Positions 9,299-19,096 of a DNA stretch of 64,000 nt are shown here, piece by piece; within the stretch, counting starts at the first letter, position 1, and the number at the start of each line of letters is the position of its first letter. A model generated the notes under the pieces. The model searched no databases and was not told the origin of the DNA. It saw nothing but the letters and a program-made list of their open reading frames with translations. The translations under genes were made by a program, and so were the position numbers. The stretch covers positions 5,704,001-5,768,000 of the forward strand of contig NZ_AP018254.1 in NCBI RefSeq assembly GCF_002368395.1, read 5' to 3'. The stretch is from Calothrix sp. NIES-3974. GTDB taxonomy: Bacteria; Cyanobacteriota; Cyanobacteriia; Cyanobacteriales; Nostocaceae.

Positions 9299-10435
9299 TT
9301 AGGAAGTAGTGCGCGATCGCGAGCGGTAAAATGGTTTTTTGACTACAATCGCTGGATAGGTTTTACCACGAATTTCGACTGTTAATTCTTGTCCTAGTTT
9401 CCCTAATTCGGCTTTGACGTAGGCTAGGGCAATGGGATACCCTAATGTAGGTGAGAGGGTTCCACTGGTGATTTCTCCTACTTGTTCGCCGTTATTCAAG
9501 ACAGGATAGCCATGACGGGCGATATTTCTACCTTGCATCTGTAAACCCACCAGCCTTTTTTTGACACCATGTTGTTTTTGTGCTTCCAAAATCCCACGAC
9601 CAATAAATTCCCCTTTACTGTCAAGGTGAACTAACCAACCTAAACCTGCTTCTAATGGTGAGGTAGTATCATCAATATCCTGACCATATAAAGCCATTGC
9701 TGCTTCTAAACGCAGGGTATCCCTTGCTCCTAACCCACAGGGAATCACACCCCCATCCAGCAATTTTTGCCACAATTCTAACCCGGTTTCTGGGTCAACC
9801 ATAATTTCAAATCCGTCTTCCCCTGTATATCCAGTCCGAGCTATAAATCCAGGTTGATTCAGGACAGTAGTTTCTAGATGTCCAAAGGCTTTGATGGGAG
9901 TAAGTTCATCCCCTACCCAGGGTTGTAATGCAGCTAAGGCTTTTTGACCTTGGACCGCAATGAGAACCTTGTCGGGAGAAACATCCGTCAATTCAACTCC
10001 ATCTCTACCTAGGTGCTGCAATAACCATTGTTTGTCTTTGTTAGTTGTTGCGGCGTTGACAATCATTATCCCCCGTTGTTGACCGTTGGAGCTTTCCCCC
10101 TGATGGTAAAAAATCACATCATCAATAATTCCTGCTTCCGGGTTCAGGAGAACCGTATACTGTGCTTCACCTGGTTGCAAACGGTTTAAATCGGAAGGAA
10201 CCAGTTGCTGTAAACAGGCGATTAAATTCTTCCCTGACAGGATAAACTTACCCATATGGGAAATGTCAAACATCCCAACGGCATTTCTCACCGCTTCATG
10301 TTCTGCCGTAATGCCACTAAATTGTACTGGCATATCCCAACCACCAAAGCTGGTAAATCTGGCTTTTGATTGCTGGATGAGTGGATATAAGGGAGTACGA
10401 CTGAGGATTTCGGTTGATTCTGATTGCTGGGTCAC
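9299..10435 (-). CDS. gcvT: glycine cleavage system T protein (aminomethyltransferase)
   Basis: GcvT transfers the one-carbon unit from the lipoyl arm of GcvH to tetrahydrofolate, releasing ammonia. The 378-residue length is normal. Visible family segments are RTPLYPLIQQSKARFTSFGGWDMPVQF, the catalytic Asp region MFDISHMGKF, RTGYTGEDGFEIM and LGARDTLRLEAAMALYGQDID, with a C-terminal barrel containing GEITSGTLSPTLGYPIALAYV. The reading frame starts at GTG 10435. Immediately upstream is a 427-base region without a gene, where the promoter must lie. Confidence 0.96.
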   Translation of the reverse strand: MTQQSESTEILSRTPLYPLIQQSKARFTSFGGWDMPVQFSGITAEHEAVRNAVGMFDISHMGKFILSGKNLIACLQQLVPSDLNRLQPGEAQYTVLLNPEAGIIDDVIFYHQGESSNGQQRGIMIVNAATTNKDKQWLLQHLGRDGVELTDVSPDKVLIAVQGQKALAALQPWVGDELTPIKAFGHLETTVLNQPGFIARTGYTGEDGFEIMVDPETGLELWQKLLDGGVIPCGLGARDTLRLEAAMALYGQDIDDTTSPLEAGLGWLVHLDSKGEFIGRGILEAQKQHGVKKRLVGLQMQGRNIARHGYPVLNNGEQVGEITSGTLSPTLGYPIALAYVKAELGKLGQELTVEIRGKTYPAIVVKKPFYRSRSRTTS

Positions 10436-10862
10436 AGGTAATTGAAATATACGTAGGTCACTTTATATCCTAGTATTCCACAATCAGGTTCTCGCTTAAT
10501 TTTATATTTTGGATTACCCTACGGGAACCCGCACTAAATGCGTCTATGGAAGATTGTGGATTAATTTTACCGCTACTCCCTACTCCCCACTCCCAACTAA
10601 TGAGCAATTTTTTTGTGAGAAACTCCACCGGAGAAATAAGCTGGTGTGCAGCATTCATGGTATTAAGCCAAAATTTCCAGCTTTTGTGACATTTTGTCTG
10701 CATTTAGTATACAAACTAAATGTGGAACAGCTTACTAGACCTGAGAAATATTTCTAAATATTGAACCTTCTCCCATCTTTCCCTTGTAACCGCTATGCTG
10801 AGTACAAGGCTGACTAAAACCCAAAAACTAAATAGTGAAAACACAGTATCGCGCAAAGAGGT
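10436..10862. other. divergent intergenic region, gcvT / DUF6464
   Basis: It must hold both divergent promoters. At 10511-10562 there is a small repeat built on CCCGCACTAAATGCGTCTA; a related copy with CCGCACTACGTGCGTCTA is at about 29004-29056. A GGGAGTAGGGAGT-type tract (reverse complement, about 10573-10600) is also present. Confidence 0.6.
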
Positions 10863-11219
10863 ATGGAGAAGGTGTTTCCATTTAAAACACTCTTGGTTCT
10901 GGTTGTTGGATTAATACCACCATTATTTTCGATTTTGGCAATTCGTAAATCCCAGATGCGAATGCGCAACCGAATGCGACGAATTGCCAGTACGTTTCCA
11001 AATAATTCTCGTTTACGCCATAATTCCTCCGAATTAGCACCCACCCTCCATCGTCTCGATGGCGATCGCTATTATCTAGAAGGTGTCGGCTACCTTATCG
11101 GTGATATTACCTGTGAATATAATGCCCGTTCTGGTTACATTCGCTGCGCTGTTAACCCTAATGGACCCTGCGAAGGTTGTCGCTGTTATCAACCCCGTAT
11201 AACTGAGCTTAGTCAGTAA
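10863..11219 (+). CDS. DUF6464 family membrane-anchored protein
   Basis: The 118-residue protein has one N-terminal transmembrane segment (about residues 8-25, FKTLLVLVVGLIPPLFSILA), a basic stretch RMRNRMRRI, then a cytoplasmic or lumenal domain ending in a cysteine pattern: GDITCEYNARSGYIRCAVNPNGPCEGCRCYQP. That Cys-rich tail and the N-terminal helix are typical of a small cyanobacteria-restricted family (DUF6464) of unknown role. The five cysteines could bind a metal. It ends 42 bases from a convergent cupin gene, with a hairpin between. Confidence 0.8.
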   Translation: MEKVFPFKTLLVLVVGLIPPLFSILAIRKSQMRMRNRMRRIASTFPNNSRLRHNSSELAPTLHRLDGDRYYLEGVGYLIGDITCEYNARSGYIRCAVNPNGPCEGCRCYQPRITELSQ

Positions 11220-11232
11220 GATACCAGAAGTC

Positions 11233-11251
11233 GGGTTTCTCTCAGAAACCC
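11233..11251. terminator. hairpin between convergent genes
   Basis: GGGTTTCT, CTC, AGAAACCC forms a perfect 8-bp stem with a 3-base loop between the convergent DUF6464 and cupin genes. The following T content is modest (AATTTCTC), so it is a probable but not ideal bidirectional terminator. Confidence 0.55.
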
Positions 11252-11260
11252 AATTTCTCA

Positions 11261-11704
11261 TCAAATGCTCACTTTTAGTTGCTCTAAGGCTTGTTTTGCG
11301 GCTTCTAAGTCGTAGGGGAAAGGTCTCCCACGGGTGACATAATCCATTGGATGGGGTGGACGATGACGTAGTACTGCGTTGACGACGACAGCTGGTTCAT
11401 CTCTGAAGTTAATCGCACCGTGGAGAACCCCAGGAGGTATGATGACGACAGCTGGTCTCTTTTCGGTGAGGGGAATATATTGGTATTGTTTATTAACTAA
11501 TGTGACAATGACAAATTCGCCTTTGACTACCAGTAATTGGTCGGTATGGGTTTTGTGGACGAATAGGTCATCGATGGTATTTGCAGGTATCTGCACTAGC
11601 ATGGTTTCATGGCTCGCTTGGGGTGTGAAGAAGTGAGCCATTCCCCCTTTAATTGACTCTAAGTAACGAACTTGGACAGTCCGTGCTTTTGTTGGTGTGT
11701 TCAT
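11261..11704 (-). CDS. cupin-domain protein (RmlC-like)
   Basis: A single-domain beta-barrel cupin of 147 residues. I place the start at ATG 11704 (MNTPTKARTVQ) because the frame upstream to 11833 encodes low-quality sequence. The cupin signatures are LFVHKTHTDQLLVVKGEFVIV (motif 1: H-x-H spacing, then E) and VVIIPPGVLHGAINF (motif 2 His). The shape resembles dTDP-4-dehydrorhamnose 3,5-epimerase-like and WxcM-like sugar isomerase cupins, but it is shorter, so function stays open. No sugar nucleotide genes flank it. Confidence 0.8.
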   Translation of the reverse strand: MNTPTKARTVQVRYLESIKGGMAHFFTPQASHETMLVQIPANTIDDLFVHKTHTDQLLVVKGEFVIVTLVNKQYQYIPLTEKRPAVVIIPPGVLHGAINFRDEPAVVVNAVLRHRPPHPMDYVTRGRPFPYDLEAAKQALEQLKVSI

Positions 11705-12479
11705 TTTTGTATTATTCCTGTTTTTATGATTGATTAATAGGGGAGCATATGGGGAGTAGGGAGGAGGTAATAGGGAGTCAGTATTTCTCAGGTTGTTTGA
11801 CTGACCCACAACTCCATATCTCAACCTACACAAGGTTTATATTTATTTCTAGTTTTAGCAAAATTTACGTGGGATTGTCGGTGATATTTATTTGTCTTTT
11901 TCTCGAAGTCTGCAATTTTTGATAATATTTAGTTTTGTGTTTCCGGCTTATGGATAATCCCTCGCAAAACCAAAATTCTGGGAAAATATTTGCAAAGTAT
12001 CAATTACCACTATTTTAACTCGGACTTCTCACAAACTCCTAAAACTTGTAGGGAGTAGGGAACAGAAAATAGAAAGAAAACTAAGCCACTACTCAACGCT
12101 TAACGTTAACTCGTGAGAAATGCAGGTTAACTATTCCAGCAATCAAATCATCACATTTTCCGATGATTTTCAATACCACTGCTTGCTATCCGACAATGGC
12201 AATCAAGTAAAAGTTGCAAATTGAAAATCACAAAATTTTCTGATTTCAGCATTGTCTAGGTAACGAGATGATATAAATGCAAAATTGCGACTAAGAACTA
12301 CGGTTCTTAAAAAGGTGAGGATTTAGTTGTAAGTATTTTCAACTGCATTTAGTTCGATCCATAGAAAAAGCTAAACGCCCTTTGAATAAGTAACTTTACT
12401 CTATCTTAGACGTTTAGCCGTAAAAAAATGTTGCTAATGCAACAAAAACGCACAAAACATGATAATGAGATAACAAATA
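11705..12479. other. 775-base intergenic region
   Basis: A MITE-like segment of about 105 bp lies at 12022-12126 with ends GGACTTCTCACAAA and GTGAGAAATGC in inverted orientation. Hairpins are at 12293-12308 (AAGAAC/GTTCTT) and with arms GCTAAACG (12370-12377) and CGTTTAGC (about 12410). The pgi terminator is at 12422-12444. No coding sequence was recognised. Confidence 0.6.
12422..12444 (-). terminator. rho-independent terminator of pgi
   Basis: On the minus strand TGTTGC, ATTA, GCAACA is followed by a run of seven T. It lies 36 bases beyond the pgi stop codon, correctly oriented. Confidence 0.8.
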
Positions 12480-14066
12480 TTACTTCAGAGACACCTTCAA
12501 ACTGCTGAGTTGTCCCAAATTACCTTCTAGAATCACACCCCGTTGGTTGGCGTGGAGGTGGCGAATAATCATGTAAACCGATTCAATTTGGGTGGATGCA
12601 CCGGCTTTGTCAGCGAGTTCGGCAATAGTTAGGGGAGAACTGGCGGTTTTCAGGGCTGTAACTACCTGGGTTTGCAGTTCTAAAATACTGGCTGCGGCTT
12701 TTTTGCCTGCTTCCACACCGGGTTGGTGGTAGGCGTTAATATTAACCAGGGAAGCGTATAAACCGACAGCACGGTCATATAAAGCGATTAATGCGCCGAC
12801 GGTGCGGGGATTCACTTGGGGGATGGTAACGGTAATTGAGTCGCGATGATTTTCGTAGAGGGCTTGGCGGGTTCCTTGTAAAAATCCGGATAGATAATCA
12901 CCAGCCGTAATACCTGGTTCAATTTCTGGAGATGGACCCTGACGGTCTTCGAGGACTTCGATAAATGTGGCGAAGAAATTGGGAACACCCTCCCGTAATT
13001 GTTGCACATAGGCGTGTTGGTCGGTAGAGCCTTTGTTACCGTAAACTGCAATACCTTGGTGAACCGTATTTCCCTCTAGGTCTTTTTCCTTGCCGAGGGA
13101 TTCCATTACCAGCTGTTGCAAGTAGCGGCTAAATAGGAGCAGACTATCCTTATAGGGGAGGACAACCATATCTTTTTCGCCCTTACCATTACCAGCATAG
13201 TACCAGGAAAGGGCCAACAAAGCTGCGGGATTTTGCTTGAGGTCGGGGACACGGGTTGCGTCATCCATTTCCTTCGCACCTTCGAGCATGGCTTTGATAT
13301 CGATACCTTGCAAGGCTGCGGGAACTAGACCGACAGTGGAAAGTTCCGAGGTGCGTCCACCTACCCAATCGTACATGGGGAAACGCATTAACCATTTTTC
13401 GGCTTTAGCTTGTTCATCCAGTTTACTACCGGGCATGGTGATCGCGATCGCATAATTAGCGAAGTCGAGATTTTGCCGTGCGTAGGCTGTTTTCACCTCA
13501 AACATGCCATTGCGGGGTTCGGGTGTGCCACCGGATTTGGAAATAACTAGGACTAAAGTACTGGAAAGTTTATTGCGCAACTGGGTGAGTACGCGATCAA
13601 TACCGGCTGGGTCGGTATTATCGATAAAATGAATAGCTAAGGGGGGAAAGTCGGGAGCCAAAGCTTCGGCAACAAATTGGGGTCCGAGAGCGGAACCACC
13701 AATACCGATAGAGATAATATCGGTGTAGCGAGGGGCTTTGGGGGGGTGAATTGCGCCGGTGTGAACCTTTTCCACGAATTCTTCGATTTGTTCCACAGTA
13801 GCAACAATTTCTTGGGTGAGTTCCGGAGTTGGGGCTAAATCAGGGTTACGCAACCAATAGTGACCCACCATCCGGTTTTCATCCGGGTTTGCGATCGCTC
13901 CCTTTTCCAACTCAGCCATATCAGCAAAAGCCTTGGCGAATTTCGGTTGCAACGCATCCACGAACGCGTCATCAAATCGCATCCGACTTACATCGAGATA
14001 AAAACCTAATCCTTCGTGGAAATATAACCATTCCTGGTATCGCTGCCAAAGTGCGGTCGCGTCCAT
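12480..14066 (-). CDS. pgi: glucose-6-phosphate isomerase
   Basis: This 528-residue enzyme interconverts glucose 6-phosphate and fructose 6-phosphate, linking glycogen and pentose phosphate metabolism with glycolysis. Family landmarks are [48 protein letters not shown] (phosphate-binding loop), [18 protein letters not shown] and [18 protein letters not shown]. Length agrees with the cyanobacterial type. The start is ATG 14066. A good intrinsic terminator follows. It appears monocistronic. Confidence 0.96.
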   Translation of the reverse strand: MDATALWQRYQEWLYFHEGLGFYLDVSRMRFDDAFVDALQPKFAKAFADMAELEKGAIANPDENRMVGHYWLRNPDLAPTPELTQEIVATVEQIEEFVEKVHTGAIHPPKAPRYTDIISIGIGGSALGPQFVAEALAPDFPPLAIHFIDNTDPAGIDRVLTQLRNKLSSTLVLVISKSGGTPEPRNGMFEVKTAYARQNLDFANYAIAITMPGSKLDEQAKAEKWLMRFPMYDWVGGRTSELSTVGLVPAALQGIDIKAMLEGAKEMDDATRVPDLKQNPAALLALSWYYAGNGKGEKDMVVLPYKDSLLLFSRYLQQLVMESLGKEKDLEGNTVHQGIAVYGNKGSTDQHAYVQQLREGVPNFFATFIEVLEDRQGPSPEIEPGITAGDYLSGFLQGTRQALYENHRDSITVTIPQVNPRTVGALIALYDRAVGLYASLVNINAYHQPGVEAGKKAAASILELQTQVVTALKTASSPLTIAELADKAGASTQIESVYMIIRHLHANQRGVILEGNLGQLSSLKVSLK

Positions 14067-14167
14067 AGGGAAATCTCAAATAAATTTTCAACAACAAGTT
14101 TAAGGTAATGCCCAAGCTATTCCCTGTCAGTCTTATACAGTTTTAAGTCTAAAGGTATCTGCTCGTT

Positions 14168-14425
14168 CTAAACATCTGGCATTGGTATCACACGCATGAA
14201 TTTAACAATTTCGCCGCGTAGTTCGATACCAATTATGTAATTATCTAACCTAAACCGGTAAAAAACACCCTCTTGGTCGATTTGTCGCACCTGTGGTAAG
14301 GAGTGCATGGTACCTTTAGCAGGAAAATCCACAAAGACAAAGTTATAAATTAGGGAGTACGCAGGGGTCTTGATACGCTTGAGGTCGTTTAAAAAAGATT
14401 TGGCATAACGAACTTCGATATTCAC
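14168..14425 (-). CDS. RelE/ParE-superfamily toxin
   Basis: An 85-residue protein beginning NIEVRYAKSFLNDLKRI, with the beta-hairpin/helix layout of RelE/ParE toxins and ending FRLDNYIIGIELRGEIVKFMRVIPMPDV. Such toxins cut mRNA on the ribosome (RelE) or block gyrase (ParE); which one cannot be told. The start is a GTG at 14425, chosen because AGGAGG lies just upstream; longer frames to 14560 run through the antitoxin gene. It sits 11 bases downstream of the antitoxin gene, the usual two-gene order. Confidence 0.8.
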   Translation of the reverse strand: MNIEVRYAKSFLNDLKRIKTPAYSLIYNFVFVDFPAKGTMHSLPQVRQIDQEGVFYRFRLDNYIIGIELRGEIVKFMRVIPMPDV

Positions 14426-14436
14426 CACACCTCCTA

Positions 14437-14640
14437 CTATCCCAAGAAGCGCACAGCTTCTTCGTGGGTAAGTACATCCCAAGGTTGTTGATGGTTTTTT
14501 GCTGCTTGAATCGCCTTTAACATCATGCGATCGCAATACAACCCCCACATTGTTTCCCACACACCTGTCAATTCCTCATCGTTAAATCGATCTACTAATC
14601 GATGTACCTTGGTTCTGAATAATTTCTGTTCTTTGCTCAT
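14437..14640 (-). CDS. antitoxin partner of the RelE/ParE toxin
   Basis: The 67-residue protein (MSKEQKLFRTKVHRLVDRF, then DEELTGVWETMWGLYCDRMMLKA and a C-terminal NHQQPWDVLTHEEAVRFLG) lies directly upstream of the toxin. The C-terminal acidic-aromatic tail ending in a VLTHEEAVRFL-like helix is typical of the toxin-wrapping part of such antitoxins. The DNA-binding fold is not obvious. ATG 14640 and an in-frame ATG at 14646 are both possible. Confidence 0.75.
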   Translation of the reverse strand: MSKEQKLFRTKVHRLVDRFNDEELTGVWETMWGLYCDRMMLKAIQAAKNHQQPWDVLTHEEAVRFLG

Positions 14641-15071
14641 CACCATTATTGCTGGACAACATTTCTAGTTTGCCCATAATCACTGCCTTATATTACATTT
14701 TGTTGATCGAGATGGGTCGGAGACGGAATACAGCAGTAGAGACGTAGCATCACTACGTCTCTACACAACGCCAAATATTAAATTCATACATAGTTTGTAT
14801 TCAGCAACGCCAAATATCCTGTCTCTTGTATCCTCACACTTGGTAAACTTCCATATCGTCAAGACTGCGTTTTTTCGGTAATATCTAGTGAATTAATTAT
14901 CGACATCATCCGAAATCCCGCTTACGATTAATGGATTTACTGAGATATTGATGTCCAATGATACAAAACCTGTATTTCTCACAAACCTCACAAACCCTGG
15001 GGGTGTAGGGAGGAGTCGCGAGAAATCCAGGAGAATTCCCTATTTTCACAGTGAGGTTAGGAAAAATACAG
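14641..15071. other. intergenic region with two repeats
   Basis: A TAGCATCACTA-core palindrome is at 14736-14764, followed by a partial match to the larger 52.9/55.6-kb composite (CAACGCCAAATATTAAATTC). A short MITE-like copy is at 14974-15028 (ATTTCTCACAAA to GCGAGAAATCC). A GTG at 15051 in frame with the symporter gene is an alternative, less likely start. Confidence 0.6.
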
Positions 15072-16634
15072 ATGACAAAAGTTTCTCATCGACAGGTTTG
15101 GATATTTGCAATTTTATTGTCTTTGGTTCCTAGTGTTGCCTTTGCAACTGACGGTGCGACGGGAAATAACCTGATTACAACTATTGATAAATTATTTGCT
15201 CAGGTTGCCAAAGCTATTTTCTCGGTATTGTTTTTTGAAATGCTTGGCTCTCCTCTAATTGTGCTGTGGTTAATTGTTGCAGCACTTTTTTTTACAATCC
15301 GCATGGGGTTTGTCAATATTCGCATGTTCAAACATGCGGTGGAAATTGTCCAGGGTAAACATGATACGGAGGGAGCAGCAGGGGAACTCACCCACTTTCA
15401 AGCCCTAGCAGCAGCTTTGTCGGCAACTGTTGGCTTAGGTAATATTGCTGGTGTAGCAGTAGCGATTATGTTAGGTGGACCCGGTGCCACTTTTTGGATG
15501 ACCATCGGTGGATTTCTGGGGATGACGAGTAAATTTGTGGAATGTACCCTTGGTCAAAAATACCGTGTGGTTCGTCCCGACGGTAGTGTTGCGGGTGGGG
15601 CGATGTATTATTTATCGCGGGGATTACGGGAAATTGGTTTAGAGCCTTTAGGAAAAGTCCTTGCGGGTATTTTTGCATTATTTTGTATTTTTGGAGCCTA
15701 TGGGGGTGCAAATTTATTCCAAGCAAACCAATCCTATGGTGCAGTAAAACAGGTATTTCCCTTTTTACCTGCTTGGTTATACGGAGTGATTTTAGCAGTA
15801 TTGGTGGGAGTGGTAATTATTGGTGGCATTAGAAGAATTGGTAATGTGGCCGACAAACTGGTTCCAATTATGTGTATTATTTACGTAATTGCCGCCCTGT
15901 GGATTTTGCTGGTCAACTTTACCCGCATTCCCTCCGCCATTGGAACGATTATCACTGAAGCTTTTACACCACGTGCGGCGATTACTGGTGGGATAATTGC
16001 TGTAATTGTTCAGGGTTTCCGACGCTCTACCTTTTCCAATGAAGCTGGAATTGGTTCAGCTGCGATCGCTCACTCTGCTGCTCGGACTGATAAACCCATT
16101 AAGGAAGGTTTGGTTGCTTTACTAGAACCCTTCATTGACACCATTGTCATCTGTAACATGACAGCTTTGGTAATTGTGATTACGGGAGTGTACGACCCAG
16201 CTAATTTTCAAGCTACTAACCCCGAACTTGCTAGCCAATTAACTCAATTTATTGCCGATAAACAAGGAGCTTCCCTAACTGGTGCTGCTTTTGGTACAGT
16301 TCTTAGCTGGTTCCCCACAGTTTTAGCAATTTCTGTATTTCTATTTGCCTACTCCACCATGATTTCCTGGAGTTACTATGGAGAAAAAGCCTGGGATTAT
16401 TTATTTGGAACCAGTAGCATTATTGTTTATCGGGTGTTATTTGTTATTACCTGTGTAATTGGTTCTATCTCTAATCCCACATCGGTAATTGACTTTACGG
16501 ATGCTACTTTCCTCGCGATGGCTTTCCCCAATTTATTAGGATGCTATCTCCTCTCAAATAAAGTCGCTGCCGATTTACAAGATTACCAAGCCTATATCCG
16601 CCAAAAAGACCAGAAAATCACTTCTGGATTGTAA
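15072..16634 (+). CDS. alanine/glycine:cation symporter (AGCS family)
   Basis: A 520-residue inner-membrane Na+-coupled amino-acid importer. The N-terminus has a signal-like helix (VWIFAILLSLVPSVAFA), and about 10-11 transmembrane segments follow. Family motifs are GELTHFQALAAALSATVGLGNIAGVAVAI, GGPGATFWMTIGGFLGMTSKFVECTLG and GFRRSTFSNEAGIGSAAIAHSAA, which contain substrate and Na+ binding residues. Start ATG 15072 (MTKVSHRQ) is preceded by GAGGTTAGGA; the GTG at 15051 would add seven residues. Specificity is probably alanine or glycine. Confidence 0.93.
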   Translation: MTKVSHRQVWIFAILLSLVPSVAFATDGATGNNLITTIDKLFAQVAKAIFSVLFFEMLGSPLIVLWLIVAALFFTIRMGFVNIRMFKHAVEIVQGKHDTEGAAGELTHFQALAAALSATVGLGNIAGVAVAIMLGGPGATFWMTIGGFLGMTSKFVECTLGQKYRVVRPDGSVAGGAMYYLSRGLREIGLEPLGKVLAGIFALFCIFGAYGGANLFQANQSYGAVKQVFPFLPAWLYGVILAVLVGVVIIGGIRRIGNVADKLVPIMCIIYVIAALWILLVNFTRIPSAIGTIITEAFTPRAAITGGIIAVIVQGFRRSTFSNEAGIGSAAIAHSAARTDKPIKEGLVALLEPFIDTIVICNMTALVIVITGVYDPANFQATNPELASQLTQFIADKQGASLTGAAFGTVLSWFPTVLAISVFLFAYSTMISWSYYGEKAWDYLFGTSSIIVYRVLFVITCVIGSISNPTSVIDFTDATFLAMAFPNLLGCYLLSNKVAADLQDYQAYIRQKDQKITSGL

Positions 16635-16720
16635 GCAGAAAATAGAGTTCAGTAGGGAGAGATGACCCACCGGGTCATCTGTAGGGAAGTAGTGGTGGTC
16701 TATCCCATAAGTTATGAGGG

Positions 16721-16807
16721 GTTCGTAGTTGTGGCTCTAATGTCGAAAAAGTTTTAATATAAAACCCTATACCCGCAGGGTTGTCTTAGACTAACGCTAC
16801 TACGAAC
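16721..16807. repeat. dispersed repeat with GTTCGTAGT ends, copy 1
   Basis: GTTCGTAGT at 16721-16729 is the inverted complement of ACTACGAAC at 16799-16807. A related element with GTTCGTAG/CTACGAAC ends is at 25163-25218. Upstream, at 16657-16683, is a GACCC-core palindrome. Confidence 0.6.
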
Positions 16808-16850
16808 CTTTCCTCACCCATCAAAATTAATGTGATGGAATACTAGCTTC

Positions 16851-17537
16851 TTAAGTGCATAATTCATCGTATTTGCGGCGAATTTCCTGGATATCTTGCC
16901 ACATTAACCATTTTGGTGTGCCTTTTTCTCGACTGGGATTGCGTAGTAGGTAGGATGGGTGGAAAATTGCCATACACAAACGTCCTTCCCATTCCATCCA
17001 AGTACCGCGAATTTTTGTAATACCGCGCTTGTCTCCTGTTAATCCCCGGACTGCGGTTGCTCCTGCAAATAGGATTATTTGGGGATTGACAAGGCGAATC
17101 TGTTCTAAGAGGTAGGGACGACAGGCATTAATTTCTTCCGGGGTGGGAACGCGATTGTTAGGGGGACGACATTTGATAATATTGCAAATATAAATATCTT
17201 CTTCACGGTTGAATTTGACCGAATCCAGGATTTTGTCTAATAATTGTCCTGCACGTCCGACAAAGGGTAAACCAGTTTCATCCTCGTTTTGTCCTGGTGC
17301 TTCACCAATAATCATGATTTTTGCGTTCGGGTTCCCGCGAGAAATTACCACATGTTGACGAGTTTGAGCTAATTGACAGCGTTGACAGTCACGACAGTGC
17401 TGACTTAATTCACTCAGGTTGTCATAGGTTCCTGGGGGTATGGGGAGTTTTCCATCCGTGGGAATAAGGTTTTTGGAAGGTTGGTTGAGTTCGATTTCCC
17501 CAAGTTCAAATAATGGTAATTGATTTTCGCTACTCAT
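16851..17537 (-). CDS. uracil-DNA glycosylase, family 4 (Fe-S type)
   Basis: The 228-residue protein removes uracil from DNA after cytosine deamination. It has the family 4/5 signatures: HCRDCQRCQLAQTR with cysteines for the 4Fe-4S cluster, motif A IIGEAPGQNEDETGLPFVGRAGQLLD, ICNIIKCRPPNNRVPTPEEINACRPYL (the remaining cluster cysteines), and motif B MAIFHPSYLLRNPS. The first 40 residues are a loosely conserved extension. It ends 31 bases beyond a repeat and starts at ATG 17537. Transcription is monocistronic, against its neighbours. Confidence 0.93.
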   Translation of the reverse strand: MSSENQLPLFELGEIELNQPSKNLIPTDGKLPIPPGTYDNLSELSQHCRDCQRCQLAQTRQHVVISRGNPNAKIMIIGEAPGQNEDETGLPFVGRAGQLLDKILDSVKFNREEDIYICNIIKCRPPNNRVPTPEEINACRPYLLEQIRLVNPQIILFAGATAVRGLTGDKRGITKIRGTWMEWEGRLCMAIFHPSYLLRNPSREKGTPKWLMWQDIQEIRRKYDELCT

Positions 17538-18078
17538 GACAGACCTGTGGTGGAAGCACCTTTATTTATTTCTGGATACATTTAATTATTGTGCATTAAT
17601 TCGTTAATTATTGTTTCTTTTGACTTTGATATTCATACTTAAGATGATCCAATATACTTCTGAGTTGGCAAACTAGGAAATATTTTTCATAGTTATTTGC
17701 ATAAAACCTAGCCATTATCATGCTTTAAAATAGAGAAAGGTGTATCTTGCTCTTACTGAATATATTCCTAGTCATATTTTTGAGATTTAAGCATGGGGCT
17801 AAAATTCAAGATATAGGATGTTTTTGAGGGAGTAGAGACGACCCGTCGGGTTGTCTCTACGCCGAATTTTCGGTTACGTTGCGGTTTTATGTTTAATTGC
17901 GCCTACCTACTTACTCTGCTAGCTTCTGGGTATTTACACTGACTAATATTTCCTGAAGTCAGCCAGCATATCTATGGTTGGGTTAGAGGTTATGGATTCA
18001 ATCCAAAATCCCCAATCCAAAATCTAAAATTAAATAAATTTATTGTCACTATATAAGTAATATTTAGTAATTTTCAAC
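17538..18078. other. divergent intergenic region before the first PstS-like gene
   Basis: It holds an inverted copy of the 72-bp composite repeat at 17832-17903 and CCAAAAT-type heptamers at 18001-18028. No gene was recognised and no clear Pho box (paired CTTAACC-like octamers) was found. Confidence 0.55.
17832..17903 (-). repeat. 72-bp composite dispersed repeat, copy 2 (inverted)
   Basis: A GACCC-core palindrome at 17832-17860 is followed by CGAATTTTCGGTTACGTTGC and GTTTTATGTTTAATTGCGCC. This is the reverse complement of the copies at 9171 and 63537, with a few substitutions. Confidence 0.85.
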
Positions 18079-19044
18079 ATGGCAAACAAAAATAGAGAAA
18101 CTTTGATTCTGACCCTTGCTTTGGTAATTACTGGGGGTATTTTAGCTGGTATATGGTCATTGCGAGACAAAATTTTACCTGGTAGTGAACAAGTATCCGT
18201 CAATCCTGCCCCTAATCAAAATTTATCCCAAAATGTGATCCCTGGTCAAATACCAAAATTGGATACTAGTTTACCCAATCCCCAGGTATTGACAATGGAT
18301 GGGAGTGTGACAATGGTGGCAATTATTAAACAATTACAATTAGCCTATTCCCTTGCTAATCCTGCACTCCCCACAATTTACGGAATTCCTGATGGTCAGC
18401 CGAATGGTACAAATGCTGGAATTAAAAACTTATTGAATGATAAAGTTGCGATCGCGGCTTCTTCTCGTCCCCTGAAACCGGAGGAAATTCAAGCGGGATT
18501 GGTGGCAATTCCCATTGCTAGAGATGCGATCGCAGTTGCAGTCGGTGTGAATAATCCCTACCAAGGGGGATTGACAATGGAGCAATTAAGGGGAATTTTC
18601 CAAGGCAAAATCACTAACTGGTCAGAGGTAGGTGGACCAAATGCACCCATTCGAGTAATTAATCGTTCTCCCGATAGTGGAACCCAAAGCTTTTTTCGAG
18701 AAGTTGTTCTTTTAGGAGAAGCTTTCCCTACTAATTTGCCTAATTATACAACGGCAGAAAAGGATGAAACTACGCCACTACTGAGAGCTTTAGGTGATAA
18801 TGGAATTACCTATAGCACGGTTTCCCAAATTGAGGGCCAAAAAACAGTGCGGATATTACCAATTAACGGCTTTTTACCTACAGACAGAAATTCGATTAAA
18901 AACGGTTCCTACCCCATTAGTCGTCCTGTTTACCTAGTTGTCAAACCCAAAGTTAGTCCTGCAACCAAAAATTTCATCGATTTTGCTCTATCACCCAGGG
19001 GACAGGAAGTCGTTGCAAGGGTCGGTTTCGTACCGTTGCAGTAG
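18079..19044 (+). CDS. PstS-like substrate-binding protein (paralogue 1)
   Basis: A 321-residue protein with one N-terminal hydrophobic anchor (LILTLALVITGGILAGIW) and a periplasmic binding-protein-like fold of the PstS/PBP type. The segments QVLTMDGSVTMV (equivalent to the DGSST phosphate-loop region of PstS), IAASSRPLKPEEI, GGLTMEQLRGIFQGKITNWSEVGGPNAPI and NRSPDSGTQSFF are all PstS-superfamily hallmarks. Ligand is likely phosphate or a related oxyanion but unproven. No permease or ATPase genes are adjacent. The stop codon TAG lies inside a palindromic repeat, and a broken fragment of the same gene follows; a second full paralogue begins 683 bases on. Confidence 0.85.
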   Translation: MANKNRETLILTLALVITGGILAGIWSLRDKILPGSEQVSVNPAPNQNLSQNVIPGQIPKLDTSLPNPQVLTMDGSVTMVAIIKQLQLAYSLANPALPTIYGIPDGQPNGTNAGIKNLLNDKVAIAASSRPLKPEEIQAGLVAIPIARDAIAVAVGVNNPYQGGLTMEQLRGIFQGKITNWSEVGGPNAPIRVINRSPDSGTQSFFREVVLLGEAFPTNLPNYTTAEKDETTPLLRALGDNGITYSTVSQIEGQKTVRILPINGFLPTDRNSIKNGSYPISRPVYLVVKPKVSPATKNFIDFALSPRGQEVVARVGFVPLQ

Positions 19045-19068
19045 AGACGACCCGACGGGTCGTCTCTA
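19041..19068. repeat. palindrome that supplies a stop codon
   Basis: GTAGAGACGACCCG, A, and its complement; the first bases (19042-19044) are the TAG stop of the PstS-like gene. Compared with the paralogue, the protein ends one residue later (LQ versus L). Confidence 0.85.
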
Positions 19069-19096
19069 GGAGAGTAGGGAGAAAAATATAAAGTCC

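Noticed and set aside
9118-9300. Possible glycine riboswitch between gcvT and gcvH
   Set aside because: No paired glycine aptamer-like GGA/GGAG helices were found; the segment is explained by repeats.
11705-11833. N-terminal extension of the cupin protein
   Set aside because: The frame is open but encodes low-complexity sequence derived from a GGGAGTAGGGAGG tract; ATG 11704 fits the family.
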